Origin: Chloroflexota bacterium
GTDB taxonomy: Bacteria; Chloroflexota; Dehalococcoidia; SM23-28-2; RBG-16-64-32
Assembly (NCBI GenBank): GCA_005880075.1
Contig: VBJT01000017.1
Location: forward strand, 1-8,960
Length of the DNA stretch: 8,960 nucleotides
Direction: 5' to 3'
Below, piece after piece: positions 1 through 5,106 of this stretch. A program made the position numbers and the translations under genes. A model generated the notes under the pieces. It did no database searches and was not told where the DNA came from. It saw only the letters and a list, made by a program, of their open reading frames with translations. Every line of letters starts with the position of its first letter. The stretch's first letter is position 1.

Positions 1-9
1 TTTCCTTCT

Positions 10-26
10 GGGAGGCCAAGCCTCCC
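10..26. other. short GC-rich stem-loop at window start
   Basis: A perfect 7-bp inverted repeat (GGGAGGC / GCCTCCC) with a 3-base loop. It is followed by only a weak T/A stretch on the plus strand, so it could be the decayed or weak terminator of a gene lying left of the window. No coding region is visible beside it. Low confidence in any function. Confidence 0.3.
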
Positions 27-96
27 TATTGAGTGCGACTAAACTACAGCATCTAGTGACGGTAGTCAATCGATTTGGCACATACAGTGGTCGGTG

Positions 97-144
97 TCCA
101 CAAAGTCGGGGTGATTTTGTGGATTACCCCGGATAAAATCGGGG
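97..144. repeat. two adjacent small inverted repeats
   Basis: The first is an 8-bp perfect inverted repeat, TCCACAAA (97-104) and TTTGTGGA (116-123), with an 11-base spacer. Three bases later comes a CCCCG (127-131) / CGGGG (140-144) repeat around an A/T-rich loop. They lie in a non-coding stretch ahead of the truncated cupin tail. They could be protein-binding sites or RNA hairpins; neither has a T-tract typical of a terminator. Nothing else I can support lies in positions 27-183. Confidence 0.3.
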
Positions 145-183
145 CCGTTCTCGATGGGGCAAGTAACCGGGAGACCTAACAAG

Positions 184-349
184 GTGTTGTACTGGCGCAC
201 GCGGCAGCATCCGCTTCGACCTTCCCGCCTCCGGCGAGAGCTTTGAGCTTCGCCCCGGCGACCGGCTCGACATCCCTCCGGAGACGCAGCACTCGGCTGT
301 CGTTGGGCCAGAAGGTGTGAAGTGCGTCGAGGCGGCGAGGAGCGCCTAG
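184..349 (+). pseudogene. truncated cupin-domain protein remnant
   Basis: The plus-strand frame ending in TAG at 347-349 encodes a convincing cupin C-terminus. It has a beta strand (GSIRFDLP), then a second cupin motif with L-R-P-G-D, I-P-P and a conserved His (TQHSA), and finally a V-G-P-E-G-V-K-C-V-E-A tail. The frame is open only from 167 and has no ATG, GTG or TTG before the homologous stretch; a TAA stands at 164-166. In the neighbouring frame, bases 184-195 read VLYW, resembling the strand that normally precedes this part, so a frameshift near 195-203 is possible. The first cupin motif (HxH...E) is absent, so the metal site cannot form. I read it as a decayed or 5'-deleted cupin gene; an assembly error is the alternative. 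It is not obviously the same gene as the intact cupin at 4643. Confidence 0.6.
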
Positions 350-453
350 CGGCAACGGCATCGGGCGCAAGAATCTCAATCGGTCTTGCGGCGAAGCCTC
401 TGTAATACACTGGTAAGAAATCGCCGCTACGCTTGTTGCAGGCTAACGCCGCT

Positions 454-1137
454 ATGACTCAAGACCGAATTCTCGTTGTCGAGGACGAACCAACCGTGGC
501 GGAGGTCGTCGACCGCTATCTGCGCCGGGACGGGCATGACGTCCGCCTCGCTCACGATGGTCTTCGGGCGATGGAAGAGTACGACCGCTTCCAGCCTGAT
601 CTCGTAGTGTTGGACCTCATGTTGCCGGGCCTGGACGGAATAGAGGTCTGCCGGCGCATCCGCTCGCATGCCACGACGCCGATCATCATGCTGACGGCTC
701 GCGGCGATGAGGTCGACAGGCTGGTCGGCCTCGAGATCGGCGCGGACGACTACGTCACGAAGCCGTTCAGCCCGCGCGAGCTCGCCGCTCGTGTCAAGAC
801 AGTGCTCCGACGGAGCACGACGGTCCCACAGGACGGCGATACCCTTCGCTTCGACGACCTGCGCATCAGCGGGCGGACAAGGACTGTTGAGGACGAGCGC
901 GGCGCGATCTCTGTGACAGCGCGGGAATTTGACCTGCTGTTCTTCCTCGCCCGGCACGCGGGTCAAGTGTTCAGCCGCGATCAGTTGCTCGACAACGTGT
1001 GGGACTACGAATTTCCCGGTGATGACGGAACCGTTACCGTGCACATGCGCCGTCTCCGCTCAAAGGTCGAACCTGTTCCCTCGCGGCCGAGACACCTCAA
1101 GACCATTTGGGGGGTGGGGTACAAGTTTGAGCCGTAG
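454..1137 (+). CDS. OmpR/PhoB-family response regulator
   Basis: Two-domain DNA-binding response regulator of 227 aa, the usual length for the family. The N-terminal receiver shows the acidic pair in VVEDE (D11/E12), the phospho-acceptor D54 in VVLDLMLPG, T81 in IIMLTAR and K103 in YVTKPF. The C-terminal half is a winged-helix (trans_reg_C) domain with VTAREFDLLFFL, the HMRRLRSK recognition region and the terminal IWGVGYKF hairpin. I chose ATG 454 because it leaves the normal few residues before the first strand; an in-frame TTG at 433 would add seven residues, and neither has a strong SD. The stop overlaps or abuts the start of the kinase gene, so the two are translationally coupled. On phosphorylation it should dimerise and control transcription, possibly of its own operon. 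The target genes cannot be read from sequence; no clear promoter was recognised upstream. Confidence 0.95.
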   Translation: MTQDRILVVEDEPTVAEVVDRYLRRDGHDVRLAHDGLRAMEEYDRFQPDLVVLDLMLPGLDGIEVCRRIRSHATTPIIMLTARGDEVDRLVGLEIGADDYVTKPFSPRELAARVKTVLRRSTTVPQDGDTLRFDDLRISGRTRTVEDERGAISVTAREFDLLFFLARHAGQVFSRDQLLDNVWDYEFPGDDGTVTVHMRRLRSKVEPVPSRPRHLKTIWGVGYKFEP

Positions 1138-1141
1138 CATC

Positions 1142-2404
1142 GTGACCTTCGATGAGCGATGGCTCCCACGCCTTGCGTTGTGGACGCTGGCGGCGGCGCT
1201 GGCGCTCGCCCTAGCCACCGGGGCCGGCCTCCTACTAACGGAACTAACCATGTCGCCGTCGTGGCCGGAGCTCCGCGAGCTGGCAATTTACCTCGCATCG
1301 GCCGGCATCGCCTCAGCCGGGCTCGGCTGGGTCGCGTTGCGGGCCGCTGATCGGCTGCTCGGTCCGGGCCTACGAGGCCGAGCGTTCGTCAGCAGCGCGA
1401 TTGCCGGCGGAGTCGCGCTTCTCAATGTGATCATCGTGGGACAGCTAATGTTCGTCTCCACCGAGCACGACCTGAACCTGCTGCTGGCCCTTGTCATCTT
1501 CAGCGCCGTGATCACCGCGTTCTTCAGCCTCGTCGTTGCGTCTTCGGTCGCGGGACGAATCGAGAACATCGCGGGCGCCGTCCGCCTTCTGGCTCACGGC
1601 GACTATCGAACTCGGCTGACGCCCGACGGCAAGGATGAGGTTGCGCGGCTCAGCGAAGACGTTGACCTGCTCGCGGCCCGCCTCCAGGCCGCCGAAGACC
1701 AGCGCGAAGCGCTCGACCGACAACGGAGAGAACTAACTATCGCTATCTCGCATGATTTGCGAACTCCGCTTTCATCACTGCGGGCAACGGTAGAAGCGCT
1801 AAGCGACGGAATCATCGATGAGCCAGCCGAGGTCACTCGGTATTACGCAACGATGCGTCGCGAGATCAACCGTCTGAGCGGCATGATCGACGATTTATTC
1901 GAACTATCTCAGCTCGATGCCGGCGCGCTTAGGCTCGACTGGCGAAGAGTCAACCCCGGCGAGGTCGCCGCGGAGGTCGTGGATGCGATGCAGGCGGCAG
2001 CACGGCTCGCAGGGATAGAACTAACGCTGGACGTCGACGCTTCACCGCCTGAGATTGACGTTGACGCCGATCGAATCGAGCGGGCGATCGCGAACCTCGT
2101 GCGAAATGCGCTCGAGCACACGCCGCGAGGTGGCCGCGTGCTCGTCTCTGTCGCGGTCGTGGACGGCCATATCGAGATCCGCGTCGTCGATAGCGGCAAG
2201 GGCATCGCCCAGAGCGACTTGGCCCACATATGGGAGCGGTTCTATCGCGCCGATAAGTCGCGCAACCGGAACGGTAGTGGAGACGGCGCGGGGCTGGGGC
2301 TTGCGATTACGCGAGGGATCGTCGAGGCACACGCTGGCAGCGTTGAAGCCATTTCGAACGATGGCGGCGGAGCTACTTTTGTTCTCCGCTTACCTGTAAG
2401 GTAA
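1142..2404 (+). CDS. HAMP-containing sensor histidine kinase
   Basis: Membrane sensor kinase of 420 aa from GTG 1142; a TTG at 1127, just after a G-rich SD-like stretch, would add five residues and overlap the regulator gene. Four hydrophobic segments lie at about residues 10-33, 46-68, 80-105 and 111-133, joined by short loops, so there is no sizeable extracytoplasmic sensor domain. HAMP follows (about 135-190, with HGDYRTRL and the DEVARLSEDVD stretch), then the HisKA box ISHDLRTPL with phospho-acceptor H204. The ATPase domain has the N box (N322, NALEHTP), D350 in VVDSGKGI, the F box WERFYRADKSR and the G2 box GAGLGLAI. It should autophosphorylate H204 and pass phosphate to D54 of the adjacent regulator. 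The membrane arrangement suggests intramembrane or envelope-state sensing rather than binding of a soluble ligand. Coding quality is high throughout; only the exact start is uncertain. Confidence 0.95.
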   Translation: MTFDERWLPRLALWTLAAALALALATGAGLLLTELTMSPSWPELRELAIYLASAGIASAGLGWVALRAADRLLGPGLRGRAFVSSAIAGGVALLNVIIVGQLMFVSTEHDLNLLLALVIFSAVITAFFSLVVASSVAGRIENIAGAVRLLAHGDYRTRLTPDGKDEVARLSEDVDLLAARLQAAEDQREALDRQRRELTIAISHDLRTPLSSLRATVEALSDGIIDEPAEVTRYYATMRREINRLSGMIDDLFELSQLDAGALRLDWRRVNPGEVAAEVVDAMQAAARLAGIELTLDVDASPPEIDVDADRIERAIANLVRNALEHTPRGGRVLVSVAVVDGHIEIRVVDSGKGIAQSDLAHIWERFYRADKSRNRNGSGDGAGLGLAITRGIVEAHAGSVEAISNDGGGATFVLRLPVR

Positions 2405-2420
2405 GAGCCCGTCACGAAGA

Positions 2421-2456
2421 AAGAAGAGGCGGGCAGCGATGCCCGCCTCTCTTCTT
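2421..2456. terminator. bidirectional hairpin terminator
   Basis: The left arm AAGAAGAGGCGGGCA pairs with TGCCCGCCTCTCTTCTT across the loop GCGA, with a 2-base bulge. The stem is about 15 bp with a GC-rich core at the loop side. The outer arms are T-rich in both readings (CTTCTTT on plus, TTCTTTCTTC on minus). It sits 16 bases past the kinase stop and 27 bases past the stop of the leftward Spondin_N gene, so it most likely ends both convergent transcripts. Confidence 0.85.
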
Positions 2457-2483
2457 TGCCCTTGGCGTATGCCAGACCGGCGG

Positions 2484-3200
2484 TTAGTCGTCGTCCTCAT
2501 GTTCGCCGCCGATCCGCTCGATAGTGATTCCCGCGACGGGATTCGTCCACCCGTGCATCGACGCGCTCAGGTCGGCGCCGCCCGCAATACCGGGGTGGTG
2601 GTGGATCGCGCCGTGCGGACTGGTGTCCACCGCAGCATCCTGATTGCCGTTCGGGTCGCCTGCGAGGGGGGTGGGCCCCAGGGCGCTGCACGGATCGACA
2701 ATGTCGGTGCTCCGCTCGGTGTTGTTCTCGGTGCCAGCATCGTAACCGGCGGCGTGATACGTGAAGCCGTCGTTGGTGCAGATCAGCATAACGGCAAGCG
2801 AGAGCCGGTCGCTCGGTCGGGCTTTGATCTCGAACGTGAACTTATCCGTGAAAGTGCCGACGGTTGTGTCTTCGCGCGTGATCGGACGGTTGATATCGAA
2901 GACGTCCGTAACCCCTTGAGCAGCCATTTCCGCGGCCACCGCCGGGCCATCGTTCCCGTCTTCGGCGATCGCCTCGATACCGGGCGACGCCTTGTCCCCA
3001 ACGTGGAAAAGCCCCGTCGATCGCTTGTGGGTGATCGCCACACCCGGCGAGAACGGCTGCCCATCGGTCTCGTTCTCGATCGTCACTCGGTATGTCCTCA
3101 GATTATGGTATTCGCTCGCTTCGCCGGTGGACGTGGTTCCAATAAAGGCGAGTGCTGCCAAAACAATGATTCCCATCATTAACACATACTTCTTCAACAA
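2484..3200 (-). CDS. secreted Spondin_N-domain protein
   Basis: The 238-aa product starts with a classic signal peptide: two lysines, a hydrophobic core MMGIIVLAALAFIG, then a likely cleavage near STGEAS. The mature part matches bacterial Spondin_N proteins: strand YRVTIENETDGQPFSPGV, ITHKRSTGLFHVGDKASPG, an EAIAEDG element, a FTFEIKA strand, DRLSLAVMLICTNDG, and a closing HPGIAGG...GWTNPVAGITIERI. Cys141 and Cys171 could form a disulfide, and His196 plus His200-202 make a small histidine cluster near the C-terminus, which ends in an acidic EHEDDD tail. The start is a TTG: the SD AAGGAGG (3207-3213) lies six bases upstream, and a second TTG follows at once. In animals the domain occurs in extracellular-matrix proteins; in bacteria its role is not established, so only an extracytoplasmic binding or structural role is inferred. 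It is divergent from the DM13 gene and convergent with the kinase operon. Confidence 0.88.
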   Translation of the reverse strand: MLKKYVLMMGIIVLAALAFIGTTSTGEASEYHNLRTYRVTIENETDGQPFSPGVAITHKRSTGLFHVGDKASPGIEAIAEDGNDGPAVAAEMAAQGVTDVFDINRPITREDTTVGTFTDKFTFEIKARPSDRLSLAVMLICTNDGFTYHAAGYDAGTENNTERSTDIVDPCSALGPTPLAGDPNGNQDAAVDTSPHGAIHHHPGIAGGADLSASMHGWTNPVAGITIERIGGEHEDDD

Positions 3201-3206
3201 GAGTTC

Positions 3207-3213
3207 CCTCCTT
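3207..3213 (-). promoter_or_regulatory. strong SD fixing a TTG start
   Basis: On the minus strand this reads AAGGAGG, a perfect anti-16S match, six bases before TTG at 3200. No in-frame ATG occurs until residue 8, inside the signal peptide core, so the TTG start is well supported and gives a complete signal peptide. Confidence 0.8.
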
Positions 3214-3287
3214 CGTACTCAATCGACACAGAAAGAGCCCGTAAATGGATGCTCTAAGCCACCTCCCTTCGCTTGGCATCAGCGCAG

Positions 3288-3305
3288 ACGTTAGCGCGCC
3301 AACGT
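3288..3305. promoter_or_regulatory. near-perfect 18-bp palindrome, candidate operator
   Basis: ACGTTAGCGCGCCAACGT is self-complementary at 8 of its 9 paired positions (A3293/C3300 mismatch). It lies about 90 bases upstream of the Spondin_N start and about 130 bases ahead of the DM13 coding start, in the middle of a divergent intergenic region, as expected for a dimeric repressor or activator site. No convincing -35/-10 pair was found next to it. It could also be a chance GC-rich palindrome. Confidence 0.4.
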
Positions 3306-3317
3306 TACGTCAAGGGG

Positions 3318-3392
3318 GCGAATCTTACGGAAGGATGAACTCGAAATGACCCGGGAAGACGCCGGCGAGGTAATACCGTCGTAAGATTTCGC
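3318..3392. repeat. long-spaced inverted repeat upstream of DM13 gene
   Basis: The arm GCGAATCTTACG (3318-3329) is complementary to CGTAAGATTTCGC (3380-3392): nine contiguous pairs, a one-base bulge, then three more pairs, across a 50-base spacer. In RNA it would form a stem enclosing two minute ORF-like reading frames (ATG 3346) and ending just before the DM13 leader. It may be a cis-acting RNA structure or a pair of operator half-sites. No riboswitch class was recognised. Confidence 0.4.
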
Positions 3393-3433
3393 CGCTAAGA
3401 TGGAGAAAACCGAAGCTAAGGAGTACCGAAACT

Positions 3434-4195
3434 ATACTCGCCATCACTGAAGAACTGGGGCGCTTCGAAGAGCTGTTCAGCGACGTCGTCTACCCCATCT
3501 GGCCGCTCTGGCTGGCCGGAGCGATCATCGCCGTCGGTGCAGCCCTCTTCCTGGCGTACCGAGGGGGATGGCACAGATGGGCACTGCAGCATCGGCTGGT
3601 CACCGGCGGTGCGCTGACAGTCGTGCTCGCGGTTGGCATTCCCGCCGGCTGGTACACGATCTCTCCGCTGTTCGAGCGAGAGACCGTCTGCGAAGCGAGC
3701 CCAATCGCCGGGGCCGGTGCCGGCTCGGAGAAGTGCGCCGGGGTCGCGATTGCCGCAGCCCGGTCAAGCACGACGGCGACCTCAGCCGCAACGGCAGCAC
3801 CGGCGGCGACCCCAGCTGCAACGGCAGCTCCGGCGGCGACCCCCGCAACGACGGAAGCGCCGCAGTTTCAGCCTCGCGTAGCGGGCGAGGGGGAATTCCG
3901 TGGAGCCGACGACTTCCATTTCGGACGAGGACAGGCGCTGCTGATCGAGACGGCGCCCGGCCAGTACACGCTGCGCTTCGAGAATTTCTCGGTGCGGAAC
4001 GGGCCAGATTTATTCGTCTACCTCTCGAACGACCCGGGTGGCATCTCGGACGCTCTTCTGCTGGGCGACCTCAAGGGCACGGACGGCGCGTTCAACTACG
4101 ACGTGCCAGCGGGTACCGATGTCTCTCGATTCAACAGCGCCATCGTCTGGTGCCGGCAGTTCGCCGTGCTGTTCGCGACGGCGACCTTCGCCTGA
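3434..4195 (+). CDS. membrane-anchored DM13-domain protein
   Basis: The frame is open from 3374 to TGA 4195 and clearly codes from about 3434. No ATG, GTG or TTG occurs before GTG 3623, which would discard the first membrane segment. I place the start at ATA 3434, ten bases after an AAGGAG (3418-3423), giving 253 aa; CTG 3455 is another option. Order: hydrophobic segment about 21-42 (PIWPLWLAGAIIAVGAALFL), a second at about 56-77 followed by the SPLF element, two cysteines (C86, C101), an Ala/Thr/Pro linker (about 112-143), then a DM13 domain (about 152-253). The domain shows G-E-F, LRFENFSVRNGPDLFVYLS, LGDLKGTDGAFNYDVP and the conserved cysteine in AIVWCRQFAVLF (C240). DM13 is an extracellular beta-sandwich with a conserved, possibly redox-active Cys. 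The protein probably displays it outside the membrane. It is divergent from the Spondin_N gene. Confidence 0.8.
   Translation: MLAITEELGRFEELFSDVVYPIWPLWLAGAIIAVGAALFLAYRGGWHRWALQHRLVTGGALTVVLAVGIPAGWYTISPLFERETVCEASPIAGAGAGSEKCAGVAIAAARSSTTATSAATAAPAATPAATAAPAATPATTEAPQFQPRVAGEGEFRGADDFHFGRGQALLIETAPGQYTLRFENFSVRNGPDLFVYLSNDPGGISDALLLGDLKGTDGAFNYDVPAGTDVSRFNSAIVWCRQFAVLFATATFA
3785..3844 (+). repeat. two 30-bp tandem repeats coding an Ala/Thr/Pro linker
   Basis: Two adjacent 30-base units (3785-3814 and 3815-3844) differ at only a few, mostly third-codon, positions. Each encodes A-A-T-A-A-P-A-A-T-P, and a degenerate third partial unit follows. The stretch forms the flexible linker between the membrane anchor and the DM13 domain and is likely to vary in copy number between relatives. 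Confidence 0.75.
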
Positions 4196-4227
4196 CGCCA
4201 AACGGACGCTTCAAAGAGCGGGCGGCC

Positions 4228-4241
4228 CGGCGCGTGCGCCG
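4228..4241. terminator. possible weak terminator hairpin between convergent genes
   Basis: CGGCGC / GCGCCG form a 6-bp inverted repeat around GT, 32 bases past the DM13 stop and 47 bases past the stop of the convergent DUF4177-like gene. No T-tract follows on either strand, so intrinsic termination would be weak. It is listed as the only hairpin candidate in this convergent gap. Confidence 0.25.
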
Positions 4242-4288
4242 TCAACCGCGAATCATGTCACTTCGACTATCAGCCGGTTGCCTGCGAG

Positions 4289-4522
4289 CTAACCTTCCTT
4301 CTTGGCTTCCGTTGCCGGTCGCTTCAGAATGAAGTAGCTCGATTCCGTACGGATCAAGGGGTGCACCGCAGCGAGTTCCCATCCGTCCTGTCCCAGAGTG
4401 GACAAGTAGCGGGTAGCGAAGCTGGTGCGGTGCTCTCCCTGTTGTCTGATAAACTCCACTCCCTCCGAGGAAATCCTTCCCCGGAAGTCTACATACGCGA
4501 TCTTGTATTCCCAAGCTGCCAA
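4289..4522 (-). CDS. DUF4177-like small protein
   Basis: The 77-aa product opens with AAWEYKIAYVDFRG and contains YLSTLGQDGWELAAVHPL followed by SSYFILKRP. This is the W-E-Y-K ... L-G-x-x-G-W-E-L ... F-x-L-K-R-P pattern of DUF4177-type small beta proteins, whose biochemical function is unknown. The start is TTG at 4522, since AAAGGAGG (4531-4538) lies eight bases upstream. Extending to the ATG at 4690 adds 56 residues of unlike, unconserved-looking sequence and is rejected. There is no signal peptide or membrane segment, so it is probably cytosolic. The C-terminus is a charged EAKKEG tail. It is transcribed away from the cupin/MBL operon from a shared intergenic region of 120 bases and is convergent with the DM13 gene. 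Confidence 0.72.
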   Translation of the reverse strand: MAAWEYKIAYVDFRGRISSEGVEFIRQQGEHRTSFATRYLSTLGQDGWELAAVHPLIRTESSYFILKRPATEAKKEG

Positions 4523-4530
4523 TGTAATCG

Positions 4531-4538
4531 CCTCCTTT
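4531..4538 (-). promoter_or_regulatory. strong SD fixing a TTG start
   Basis: On the minus strand this reads AAAGGAGG, eight bases ahead of TTG 4522. It sets the N-terminus of the DUF4177-like protein immediately before its conserved W-E-Y-K motif. Confidence 0.75.
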
Positions 4539-4580
4539 GCGGCGAACCGGCGCAGGACCAAGACCGCCCGCTCATGTTCT

Positions 4581-4586
4581 ATTATG
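4581..4586 (-). promoter_or_regulatory. candidate -10 element of the DUF4177-like gene
   Basis: On the minus strand this reads CATAAT, five of six matches to TATAAT, in an A/T-rich patch inside the divergent gap, about 60 bases upstream of TTG 4522. No good TTGACA-like -35 was found at 16-18 bases, so the assignment is tentative. Confidence 0.25.
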
Positions 4587-4642
4587 AAACACCGCGAGTC
4601 GTTTGTGTTGACCCGCAGCATCGAGTAGCGAGGAGCCAGGGC

Positions 4643-5092
4643 ATGGAAAAAGCAGCAATGGTTATGAGCGCCGGGAGCGGTCCCGCCCATCGGTCGCCGT
4701 TCGGCGATTCGTTGCGCTGGATCGCCGGCGAGGACGCGACCGGAGGGGCGTACTCACTTCACGAGCGGACCGCTCCGCCGGGCGCCGCCTCGGTCCCGCA
4801 CGTCCACAGCCGCGTGAGCGAAGCGTTCTTCGTGCTCGAGGGAGAGTTTACATTCGAGATCGAGGGGCGGAAGGTCACGGCTCGACCCGGCGACTACGTC
4901 CACGCTCCGCCCGGCGCTTCGCATGCCTGGCGTGTCGCCAGCGAGAAAGTGGCACGCGCCCTGGTCCTATTTGCGCCTTCGGTCCCGTTGGCCTTCTTCG
5001 AAGAGATCGATGCGGCAACGAACGAGACGCCGGGCGCGCGGCCGGACCTGCGTCAACTGGCGGCGATCAACGAGAAGTACGGTCTGACCTAA
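4643..5092 (+). CDS. cupin-domain protein
   Basis: A 149-aa single-domain cupin starting at ATG 4643, with AGGAG (4631-4635) seven bases upstream; the open frame continues to 4361 but overlaps the opposite gene and is not needed. Cupin motif 1 is intact: PGAASVPHVHSRVSEAFFVLEG holds the two metal-binding histidines of HVH, the glutamate and the closing glycine. Motif 2 is PGDYVHAPPGASHAWRV with the third metal-binding histidine. The metal site therefore looks functional (typically Fe, Mn, Zn or Ni). The pattern is that of quercetin-dioxygenase-like cupins, whose substrates vary widely. The last ~35 residues form a charged helical tail (FFEEIDAATNETPG). It is cytosolic. The next gene starts 14 bases after the stop, so the cupin and the MBL hydrolase are an operon and probably act on related small molecules. 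The substrate cannot be named. Confidence 0.88.
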   Translation: MEKAAMVMSAGSGPAHRSPFGDSLRWIAGEDATGGAYSLHERTAPPGAASVPHVHSRVSEAFFVLEGEFTFEIEGRKVTARPGDYVHAPPGASHAWRVASEKVARALVLFAPSVPLAFFEEIDAATNETPGARPDLRQLAAINEKYGLT

Positions 5093-5106
5093 GAAAGGGA
5101 GCGGTA

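Noticed and set aside
386..416. Possible promoter for the two-component operon (TTGCGG ... TAATAC/TGGTAA)
   Set aside because: Spacing is 11 or 19 bases and the hexamers match poorly; not supportable.
427..1044. 205-codon minus-strand open frame opposite the response regulator
   Set aside because: Antisense of a strongly conserved receiver/winged-helix gene; the predicted protein has no domain pattern.
2439..3182. 247-codon plus-strand open frame opposite the Spondin_N gene
   Set aside because: It is a GC-rich antisense shadow: no SD, no recognisable domain, Arg/Val/Gly-rich composition, and it begins inside the right arm of the terminator hairpin. The minus-strand reading has a signal peptide, a strong SD and a known domain.
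3346..3450. Two mini-ORFs (12 and 16 codons) in the DM13 leader
   Set aside because: Too short and without good SDs to call as genes; mentioned only as possible leader peptides.
4361..4642. Upstream extension of the cupin frame
   Set aside because: It overlaps the DUF4177-like gene antisense; ATG 4643 has a well-spaced AGGAG and the cupin fold is complete from there.
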